A DNA stretch of 7,439 nucleotides, taken from assembly GCA_937982605.1 (NCBI GenBank), contig CALJLC010000015.1:1-7439 (forward strand). The letters run 5' to 3'. Each line of letters starts with the position of its first letter. The stretch's first letter is position 1. The position numbers were made by a program, and so were the translations under genes. Source of the stretch: an uncultured Gemmatimonadales bacterium. Its GTDB lineage: Bacteria; Gemmatimonadota; Gemmatimonadetes; Longimicrobiales; Gaopeijiaceae. Below, piece after piece: positions 1-6,046 of this stretch. The notes under the pieces are model-generated. The model made no database searches. It saw only the letters and a list, made by a program, of their open reading frames with translations, and was not told where the DNA came from.

Positions 1-1077
1 CATCCGTAGGTGCTGGATGCTCCCCTGCGCCCACCGGCGATCCCGTCCGGCGAAGTCTACGACGTTGCCCGGCACGTGCTCCCAGCTGCCGCCGAGGCCG
101 GCCAGCAGCCAGACTCCGTATCCCGCCCGGCGCAGCAGCGCCGCCTCCACGAAGTCGTGGCTGAGCACGGGACCGCCGAGCGGCGGCCGCCCGGGCAGCT
201 CCGGGAGCCTGGCGTGCTCGGCGAAGGGCTCCAGGCGCACGATGGCGTTGTGGCCCCAGTAGTTGGCCGCGTCACCCTGCCAGAAGCTCTGACCCGCGGC
301 GAGCATCGGACTGTAGAGGGCCGCCGCGAACTGGACGAACCGGCCGAAGAGCGTCCGCTGGCGCGCCGGGATCGGAACCGTCTGCAGCAGCCCCGCGCCC
401 GGGTTCGCCTCCATCGTGCGTACCAGCTCGACGAGCGTCTCCCCCGACATCACGCTGTCTGCGTCCAGCACGACCACGAAGTCGTACTCGCCGGCGCAAC
501 GTGCGCAGAACTCGCTGATGTTGCCGGCCTTCCGGCCGGCGTTCGCAGGCCGGCGCCGGTAGTGCATCCGGTGCGGGCGCGGGGCCGAGGCGCGCAGCGC
601 CCGCCAGGCCGACTCCTCGGCCCGCGCGAGCGCATCGTCGGTGGTATCGCTCAGGAGGTGGAGGTCGAAGCGCTCGGCTTCCCCCGTCGCCTCGAGCGAC
701 TCGGCGACCGCGCGCAAGCCGGCCGTGACCAGCTCCGGGGACTCGTTGTGAGCCGGCATGACGAGCGCCGTCCGGCTCCGGATCGGCGGCGCCGTGGCGC
801 TGCGCGGCCCCGACGGGGGGACACGACGCAGCGTGATCGGGTCGAGGCGCAGCACGCCGAGCGCGAAGCCGATCGCCGCGTTCCAGAAGGAGACGGTGAT
901 CCAGCCGAACGTCGGCACGAAGAGCGCCAGCGTGGCGATCTCCAGAGCGGTGATCCCAGCGGCGCCGACGACGGTCGCCATCATCAGCGACGCCGCGCCC
1001 GTGGTGCCGACCACGAGCAGCGCGAAGAGCGCGCGGCGGGCGCCGAGGCCCGGGGCCGTCAGGCGGCGCTCGTTCAC
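1..1077 (-). CDS. opgH: OPG biosynthesis glucosyltransferase H, C-terminus cut by window edge
   Basis: This is the inner-membrane family-2 glycosyltransferase that polymerises UDP-glucose into the beta-1,2-linked backbone of osmoregulated periplasmic glucans. The 359 visible residues start with two hydrophobic segments (about 15-42 and 47-76). The GT2 domain follows: VMPAHNE (106-112), LLSDT (141-145), the nucleotide-sugar/metal motif LDADS (204-208), NYWGHNAIVRLEPFAEH (272-288), the catalytic-region SHDFVEAALLRRAG (306-319) and RDRRWAQGSIQHLR (345-358), the equivalent of QxxRW. These blocks are hallmarks of OpgH/MdoH. The window stops just after RxxRW, so the C-terminal transmembrane part is missing. 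The N-terminus before the GT2 domain is much shorter than in E. coli OpgH (847 aa), as in shorter members of the family. The GTG start is chosen because its GTGA overlaps the opgG stop and a GGAGG lies 7 nt upstream. Membership in the family is very secure. Confidence 0.95.
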   Translation of the reverse strand, partial: MNERRLTAPGLGARRALFALLVVGTTGAASLMMATVVGAAGITALEIATLALFVPTFGWITVSFWNAAIGFALGVLRLDPITLRRVPPSGPRSATAPPIRSRTALVMPAHNESPELVTAGLRAVAESLEATGEAERFDLHLLSDTTDDALARAEESAWRALRASAPRPHRMHYRRRPANAGRKAGNISEFCARCAGEYDFVVVLDADSVMSGETLVELVRTMEANPGAGLLQTVPIPARQRTLFGRFVQFAAALYSPMLAAGQSFWQGDAANYWGHNAIVRLEPFAEHARLPELPGRPPLGGPVLSHDFVEAALLRRAGYGVWLLAGLGGSWEHVPGNVVDFAGRDRRWAQGSIQHLRM

Positions 1078-2738
1078 CGCCCCGCCTCCGGATACCAGGC
1101 GTAGCTCCACGTCTCGGTGAGCCGCACCCCGTCCAGCTCGAGCCACACGCGCATGTCCGGCGGCCGGTCGCCGCCGGCGCGCACCAGGAGCGAGGCACGC
1201 CACCCGCGCGTGGGGAGCGGCTCGGCCCGCACCTCCTCCAGCGTGCCCGCCAGCGTTTCGGCGTGCACCGTCACGGCCGCGTCGGCGGGCAGGTCGTCGA
1301 GCGGACCGCCCGCGAAGTCGATCGCGAAGCGGCGGGCGTCGGTCGACCGAACGCCGGCGTCCGCCACGTCGTCGCCCGCCGGCCGCGCCTCTCCGCCCGA
1401 CCGGGTCCGGATCACCTGCCCGAGCGTCTGTGCCGGCAGGCGGTCGCCGAAGGTCGTGACCGTGTACCGGTAGCGTCGCTCCTCACCGGCTCGAAACGGC
1501 TCGGACGGGACCCAGTACGCGGCGACGTTGTCGGCGTACTCGGTGCGCGCGGGGATCTCGAGCAGCTCGACGCCGCCCTCGCCCCAGCGCTCGCCGTCGG
1601 CCGCCCGGACCCATGCGCTCGGGCGCCGGTGGTACTGCGCCTCGAGGTCGAGGTACGACCCGAAGTCGCGTTCCCGCTGGGCCAGGCCGAAGCCGAGTGG
1701 ATCGACGTCGCGCAGCGACGTGACCCGCAGGCCGCGCAGGTTCCCGAGCGGTCGCCAGATCCACTCGTCGCGGCTCGTGCGCATGAGGAGACCGTCGGAG
1801 TCGTGCACGGCGCCCCGGAAGTCGTCGAAGGCGCCGGCGAGGTCGGCGTCGAAGAGGAACATGCTGCTCAATGGCGCGACCCCGAGCTTGCCGACGTCGG
1901 TGCGCGCGAAGAGGCGTGCGTCGACCACGGCGGTGGTGCGCTCGCCGGGGACCAGCGCGAATCGGAACGCGCCGGTGACGGACGGCGAGTCGAGCAGGGC
2001 GTGGACGACGAGCGTGTCGGCATCGGCGGCGGGGCGGACGAGCCAGAAGGCCCGGAAGGCGGGGAATTCCTCGGGGTGATCGGTCGCGACGTCCACGGCG
2101 AGGCCCCGAGCGGAGAGCCCGTACACCTGATCCCGCCCGACGAGCCGGAAGTACGAGGCGCCCTGGAAGACCGCGAACTCGTCCATCCGCTCCGGGGCGT
2201 TGATCGGGTAGTGGACCCGGAAGCCGGAGAAGCCGAGTCCGGCGGCCGCTCCCTCCGCCGCGAGCGCGGCGCCCGCGCCGGCCGCCTCTCCGTCGTAGCG
2301 GAAGAGCGCCGGATCGAAGGCGACGGCGCGCACCGAGTCCTCGACCAGGTGGATCTCGACGGGCGTGTCGAAGAGGGAGCCCGGGTGGAAGAGCTGGATC
2401 TGGAAGCGGCCGCCGTCGCTCCAGAAGGCGCGCTCCGGCCGGAATCGGATCGAGCGGTAGGCGTCGTAGTCGAGCGCGGCCACCGACTCCGGTGAACGCG
2501 TCCCGGGCTCCCGGTAGGGAGCCGAGGCGAGCGCGCGGGCCCGGCTCTCGACGAACGCGGCGAGGGACTGGGGGGTAGGCGCAACTCCGTCGGCCCCTCC
2601 TGCCACGAGCGCGGGTAGCCGGTTGGCCGCGTCCTCGGCCGGCGGTAGTGTGGACTCCCCTTCGGACCCGCTCTCGCACGCCCCCAGGAGGACGAGCGAG
2701 ATCAGGACGGCGAGGCGGGAGGGCGGCGAAGCCGACAT
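1074..2738 (-). CDS. opgG: Periplasmic glucan biosynthesis protein OpgG/OpgD family, predicted lipoprotein
   Basis: OpgG acts in the periplasm on nascent osmoregulated glucans. Enterobacterial OpgG and OpgD are now known as beta-1,2-glucanases (GH186). The protein has 554 residues against 511 in E. coli OpgG. A signal peptide with an Arg8 n-region and hydrophobic core ends in a lipobox, L18-G19-A20-C21, followed by a low-complexity linker to about 55. The catalytic beta-sandwich domain spans roughly 85-430, with GFSGFRVHYPIN (169-180), HDSDGLLMR (312-320), EWIWRPL (325-331), GFGLAQRERDF (349-359), YLDLEAQY (362-369), RRPSAWV (371-377) and VELLEIP (390-396). An Ig-like domain (about 465-550) ends in TETWSYAWYP, close to E. 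coli LSETWSYQ. Asp364 appears to align with the Asp reported as general acid in the E. coli enzymes; I recalled that alignment and did not compute it. ATG 2738 is the only start giving an intact signal peptide, with GGAG 4 nt upstream. The reading frame stays open far upstream, but that part is antisense to the neighbouring gene. Confidence 0.95.
   Translation of the reverse strand: MSASPPSRLAVLISLVLLGACESGSEGESTLPPAEDAANRLPALVAGGADGVAPTPQSLAAFVESRARALASAPYREPGTRSPESVAALDYDAYRSIRFRPERAFWSDGGRFQIQLFHPGSLFDTPVEIHLVEDSVRAVAFDPALFRYDGEAAGAGAALAAEGAAAGLGFSGFRVHYPINAPERMDEFAVFQGASYFRLVGRDQVYGLSARGLAVDVATDHPEEFPAFRAFWLVRPAADADTLVVHALLDSPSVTGAFRFALVPGERTTAVVDARLFARTDVGKLGVAPLSSMFLFDADLAGAFDDFRGAVHDSDGLLMRTSRDEWIWRPLGNLRGLRVTSLRDVDPLGFGLAQRERDFGSYLDLEAQYHRRPSAWVRAADGERWGEGGVELLEIPARTEYADNVAAYWVPSEPFRAGEERRYRYTVTTFGDRLPAQTLGQVIRTRSGGEARPAGDDVADAGVRSTDARRFAIDFAGGPLDDLPADAAVTVHAETLAGTLEEVRAEPLPTRGWRASLLVRAGGDRPPDMRVWLELDGVRLTETWSYAWYPEAGR
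1085..1089 (-). promoter_or_regulatory. Ribosome binding site deciding the opgH GTG start
   Basis: GGAGG on the minus strand, inside the last codons of opgG, lies 7 nt before the GTG at 1077. It is the best Shine-Dalgarno match near any start in the window. It supports the GTG start over downstream alternatives and indicates coupled translation of opgG and opgH. Confidence 0.6.
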
Positions 2739-2765
2739 CGGACTCCGGGAACCGCGAACGGCCAG
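2739..2765. promoter_or_regulatory. 27-bp divergent gap between opgG and the sulfatase-like gene
   Basis: This is the only space between two divergent start codons. It is G+C-rich and shows no recognisable -10 or -35 box. It contains a weak GGAG for opgG (2743-2746, minus strand) and no clear Shine-Dalgarno for the plus-strand gene. It is too short for two separate promoters, so promoters for both directions must sit inside the start of the opposite gene. Calling it a regulatory region is inferred from the gene layout, not from motifs. Confidence 0.4.
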
Positions 2766-4514
2766 ATGAACGACAGAGCCGGTGGATCGGCCACCGACAC
2801 GGGCCGCGGTCGCGCGATCGACGGGCGGGCGGGGCTGTTGAGGCTGCTCGCGGCCCTCCTGCTTGTCAATGCGCTCTTCCTGCTGCCGGACATCGTGCTG
2901 CTGCGCGCCCGCGGGGCTGCCTGGCTCGCTGCCGAGGCGCTGCTCGTCGGGGCCGCCTTCGCGCTCGCTTCCCGAACGCGGGCGTGGAGGATCGCGGCCG
3001 GAGCGGTCGCGGGGGCGTGCGTCGCGGTCTTCGTCCTCGAGACCGCCGAGACGGTCATGTGGACCGCGCTGCGCCGTCCGCTCAACCTCTACCTGGACGT
3101 GTGGCTGATCGACTCGGTGCACCACCTCCTCGTGGGGGCCGTCGGCCCGGTCCCCGCGGTCGTCGTCGAGCTCCTCGCCGCGGGGGCGCTGGTCGGCACC
3201 GGCGTGCTCGTGGCGCGGCTGCTTCTGCCGCCGGCGCCCGAGGCCGGGCCGGCCTCGCCTTCGACCGGCGCCCCGACCCGTGCGGCGCTCGCGGTCGCCG
3301 CCGCCCTGAGCGGCGCCGGCCTGCTCGTCGGTGCCGCGTCCCTGAAGACGTCCCTGCTCGACGCCCCCGTCGCCCGCCTCGCGCGCGACCAGGTCGTCCG
3401 CTACGCCGAGACCCGGCGCGACCGCGGCGTCTTTCGCGCCGAGCTCGCCGAAGCGCCGGCCGGCTACGCGGACACGCCGGGCCTCCTGGCCGGGCTCGGC
3501 GGGAGCGACGTGATCCTGGGCTTCCTGGAGTCGTACGGCGCCGCGGCCATCGAGGACCCGCGCTACGCCGACGTCGTCGGCCCGCGCCTCGACGCCCTCG
3601 AGCGTCGCGTGTCCGAGGCGGGGCTGCACGTCGTCTCCGGTCGGCTGGTCGCGCCCAGTCAGGGCGGACAGTCGTGGTTCGCGCACGGATCGCTGCTGAG
3701 CGGCCTCTGGCTCGACAACCAGATCCGCTACGACCTCATGCTCGGCTCCGGGCGCGAGACGCTCATCGACGACTTCCGGCGGGCGGGGTACCGCACCGTC
3801 GCGCTCATGCCCGCGATCCAGCTCGCCTGGCCGGAAGGCGTTCGCTTCGGCTACGACGAGGTGTGGGCGCGGTCGGACATCGACTACGCCGGTCCGCCGC
3901 TCAACTGGGTGACGATGCCCGACCAGTTCACCTGGTCGTTCCTGGAGACGACGATCCGGGCGCGGGAGCCCCAGCGGCCCCTCTTCGCCGAGGTCGGCCT
4001 CATCAGCAGCCACGCGCCGTGGACGCCGATCCTGGACGTCATCGACGACTGGGCGTCGATCGGCGACGGTTCGGTGTTCGCCCGGTGGGAAGGCGCGGGC
4101 GAGCCTCCCCAGGAGCTCTGGCTCGACACCGAGCGCGTGCGTGAGCACTACGCCCGCTCGGTCGGCTACGCGGTCGACGTGGCCGCCTCCTACGCGGCGC
4201 GCTTCGTCGACGACCGCACCCTCCTGATCGTCCTGGGAGACCACCAGCCTGCGCCGCTCATCACCGGAGACGACGCGCCGTGGGATGTGCCGGTGCACGT
4301 CATCAGCGGCGACCCGGGGTTGCTCGAGCCGTTCCTCGACTGGGGCTTCGTCGACGGCGCCTGGCCGCCGCCGTACGACGGCACGACGCTCGGCGTCGAC
4401 TACTTCCGCGACTGGTTCATCCGCGCGTACAGCGGGAGTCCGGCGCGGGTCACGCGCGCCGGCACGACGCCGCAGGGCGGGGACGGCGGGTCGGGCGGTC
4501 ACCCGGATGGCTGA
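2766..4514 (+). CDS. Membrane-anchored sulfatase-fold phosphoglycerol transferase-like protein (LtaS/OpgB type)
   Basis: This predicted inner-membrane enzyme has an extracytoplasmic alkaline-phosphatase/sulfatase-fold domain. The 582 residues show about five hydrophobic helices (23-46, 52-68, 75-97, 128-153, 172-194), as in LtaS, and then a catalytic domain from about 245 to 555. Metal-site signatures are visible: LESYG (254-258, Glu255), SSHAPW (414-419, His416) and VLGDHQP (489-495, Asp491-His493 region). The position expected for the nucleophilic Thr of LtaS reads SQGGQSWF, which offers Ser303. The tail (566-582) is Gly-rich and probably disordered. Standing back to back with opgG/opgH, it may transfer phosphoglycerol or a similar head group to the glucan, the role of OpgB in E. 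coli. That role is inferred from context. A hydrolase or phosphoethanolamine transferase acting on another envelope glycan is also possible. ATG 2766 is the only start that preserves helix 1. The stop overlaps the next gene by 8 bp. Confidence 0.82.
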   Translation: MNDRAGGSATDTGRGRAIDGRAGLLRLLAALLLVNALFLLPDIVLLRARGAAWLAAEALLVGAAFALASRTRAWRIAAGAVAGACVAVFVLETAETVMWTALRRPLNLYLDVWLIDSVHHLLVGAVGPVPAVVVELLAAGALVGTGVLVARLLLPPAPEAGPASPSTGAPTRAALAVAAALSGAGLLVGAASLKTSLLDAPVARLARDQVVRYAETRRDRGVFRAELAEAPAGYADTPGLLAGLGGSDVILGFLESYGAAAIEDPRYADVVGPRLDALERRVSEAGLHVVSGRLVAPSQGGQSWFAHGSLLSGLWLDNQIRYDLMLGSGRETLIDDFRRAGYRTVALMPAIQLAWPEGVRFGYDEVWARSDIDYAGPPLNWVTMPDQFTWSFLETTIRAREPQRPLFAEVGLISSHAPWTPILDVIDDWASIGDGSVFARWEGAGEPPQELWLDTERVREHYARSVGYAVDVAASYAARFVDDRTLLIVLGDHQPAPLITGDDAPWDVPVHVISGDPGLLEPFLDWGFVDGAWPPPYDGTTLGVDYFRDWFIRAYSGSPARVTRAGTTPQGGDGGSGGHPDG

Positions 4515-5253
4515 GTGGCTGGGGCTCCTGCGCTCCTTCCTCGTCTACTGGCGGCCGGGCCGTCAGGCGGCGCTCCGGCGGCTGTACGAGCCGTTCGCCG
4601 GCCCGGGGGATCTCGTCTTCGACATCGGTGCGCACCTCGGGGACCGCTCCGTCGCCTTCGCGGCGCTGGGCGCGCGCGTCGTCGCGTTCGAGCCGCAGCC
4701 CTTCGTGGCGGGCTGGCTCCGGCGCGTCGTACGAGACCATCCGCGCATCGAGATCCGCCCGGAGGCGGTCGGCCGGGAGCCGGGGACGGCGCGGCTGGCG
4801 GTGAGCCGCCGCTACCCGACCGTCTCGACGCTCTCGGCCCGCTGGCAGGAGCGGGTCTCGGAGGCCAACCCGGGCTTTCGGGGCGTGCGCTGGGACCGCT
4901 CGGTGGAGGTGGTGGTCGTGACGCTCGACGAGCTGATCGAGCGGTACGGCACGCCGCGCTTCTGCAAGATCGACGTGGAGGGACACGAGCCCGAGGTGCT
5001 GGCCGGGCTGACCCGGCCGCTGCCGGGCCTGTCGCTCGAGTTCGTCTCCGGAGACCTCTCCGCGGCGATCGCGTGCGTGCAGCGCCTCCGGGTGCTCGGG
5101 CGCTACGAGTTCAACGTCGTGGTGGGCGAGGAGCGCGCCTTCCGCTGGACGCGGTGGCAGGAGGCCGAGGCCGTCGTCGTCTGGCTCGGCGAGGGGGCCG
5201 ACGACGTCTCGTCGGGCGACGTCTACGCGCGGCTCGCCGCGGAGGCCGCATGA
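4507..5253 (+). CDS. FkbM-family SAM-dependent methyltransferase
   Basis: This is a 248-residue cytoplasmic methyltransferase of the FkbM family, which usually O-methylates sugars or secondary metabolites. The SAM-binding motif I is VFDIGAHLGDRS (37-48), the acidic end of strand beta-2 is VVAFEPQP (58-65), and the family signature CKIDVEGHEPEVLAGL (153-168) carries Asp156, Glu158 and His160. No signal peptide or membrane helix is seen; the N-terminal stretch LLRSFLVYW is short and amphipathic. The start ATG at 4507 lies inside the end of the sulfatase-like gene. The 8-bp overlap implies translational coupling, although no strong ribosome site is visible. The frame stays open further upstream, but those codons lie in the neighbour's coding region and give a basic, low-complexity peptide. 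The substrate cannot be told from sequence. Candidates are a glycan such as the periplasmic glucan or a small molecule made by the next two enzymes. Confidence 0.9.
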   Translation: MAEWLGLLRSFLVYWRPGRQAALRRLYEPFAGPGDLVFDIGAHLGDRSVAFAALGARVVAFEPQPFVAGWLRRVVRDHPRIEIRPEAVGREPGTARLAVSRRYPTVSTLSARWQERVSEANPGFRGVRWDRSVEVVVVTLDELIERYGTPRFCKIDVEGHEPEVLAGLTRPLPGLSLEFVSGDLSAAIACVQRLRVLGRYEFNVVVGEERAFRWTRWQEAEAVVVWLGEGADDVSSGDVYARLAAEAA

Positions 5254-5269
5254 CCGGCCCGAGCCGCGG

Positions 5270-6046
5270 GTGCGCCCCGTGAACGACGTGGACTCCCGGC
5301 GCGTCGTCGTCCTCCCGCTCGCGGCGACGGAGCAGCACGGCCCGCACCTCCCGGCCACGACCGACGCGGACATCGGCCGCGGGATCCTGGACGCGGCGCT
5401 TGCGGAGCTGCCCGACGGCTTCGACGTGCGCGTGCAGCCGATGCTCGAGGTCGGGGCCAGCGAGGAGCACCGGTCGTTCCCCGAGACGCGGAGCGTATCC
5501 GCGACCGAGCTCGTCGACACGCTCGTGCGCATCGGCGGGGAGGTGGCCGACTCCGGCGCGCGCCGGCTCGTGATGGCCAACAGCCATGGTGGCAACCGCT
5601 TCGCGATGGACGCGGCCGGTCTCCTCCTGCGGAGACGCCACGGGCTGCTCGTGGTCAAGGCGAGCTGGTTCCGGTTCCCCGCCCCCACCGACGCCGGGCT
5701 CCCCGAGGCAGAGTGGCGGCACGGACTCCACGGCGGCGCGGTGGAAACGGCGATGATGCTGCACCTCCGTCCCGACCGCGTCCGCGCGGACGCCGTCGCC
5801 GACTTCCCGTCGCTCGGGGTCGAGCTGGCGCGGACGCTCCGGCGCCTGGAGCCGGAGGGTCAGGCGTCGTTCGCCTGGCTCGCCGAGGACCTGCACGCCT
5901 CCGGCGTGACCGGCAACGCCGGGCTGGCCACGGCGGAGCTGGGGGCTCGCCTCGTCGCGCACTACGGGGCCGCGCTGGCCGACGTGATCCGGGACGCGTG
6001 CGACTTCCCGCTCGACCGCCTCGCGGCCGGCGGAGCGGGGCGGTGA
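5270..6046 (+). CDS. Creatininase-family metal-dependent amidohydrolase
   Basis: This protein has 258 residues and the dinuclear metal-site pattern of the creatininase family: TEQHGPHLP (20-28, Glu21 and His23), TTDADIG (30-36, Asp32), NSHGGN (104-109, His106) and HGGAVET (154-160, Glu159). The central EEHRSFPET (65-73) is also family-typical. Known members hydrolyse cyclic or linear amides: creatininase, the mycofactocin peptidase MftE, and the archaeal formamide hydrolase ArfB of riboflavin/F420 synthesis. The family alone does not fix the substrate. The next gene encodes a RibD-type reductase and overlaps by GTGA, which favours an ArfB-like role. The usual N-terminal helix before the first beta-strand is mostly absent. 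GTG 5270 is the furthest-upstream start in frame. GTG 5279, three codons in, is an alternative because it overlaps the stop of a 10-codon mini-ORF. Neither has a strong ribosome site. Confidence 0.88.
   Translation: MRPVNDVDSRRVVVLPLAATEQHGPHLPATTDADIGRGILDAALAELPDGFDVRVQPMLEVGASEEHRSFPETRSVSATELVDTLVRIGGEVADSGARRLVMANSHGGNRFAMDAAGLLLRRRHGLLVVKASWFRFPAPTDAGLPEAEWRHGLHGGAVETAMMLHLRPDRVRADAVADFPSLGVELARTLRRLEPEGQASFAWLAEDLHASGVTGNAGLATAELGARLVAHYGAALADVIRDACDFPLDRLAAGGAGR
6032..6035 (+). promoter_or_regulatory. Ribosome binding site for the RibD-like gene
   Basis: GGAG lies 7 nt before the GTG at 6043, inside the last codons of the creatininase gene. It favours GTG 6043, which overlaps the upstream stop as GTGA, over the in-frame ATG at 6076. 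Confidence 0.45.

Noticed and set aside
523..540. Perfect 7-bp inverted repeat with a 4-nt loop (GCCGGCC/GGCCGGC)
   Set aside because: It lies inside the opgH GT2 domain coding sequence (around NAGRKAG), has no T-run, and such palindromes are common by chance in G+C-rich DNA. It is not a terminator.
10..1104. 364-codon plus-strand frame opposite opgH
   Set aside because: It is low-complexity and Arg-rich without family motifs. The minus-strand frame beneath it carries unmistakable OpgH motifs.
2648..4144. 498-codon plus-strand frame overlapping opgG and the sulfatase-like gene
   Set aside because: It is an Arg-rich out-of-frame translation of the sulfatase-like gene, with no domain and no start context.
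2739..4502. Long minus-strand open frame continuing upstream of opgG through the sulfatase-like gene
   Set aside because: The peptide is Arg/Asp/Gly/Pro-rich with no domain signature, and it lies opposite a well-supported gene. Long antisense frames are expected at this G+C content. The lipoprotein signal peptide fixes the opgG start at 2738.
4450..5688. 412-codon minus-strand frame opposite the FkbM and creatininase genes
   Set aside because: It spans two genes with clear family signatures on the other strand, and its composition is typical of an antisense shadow.
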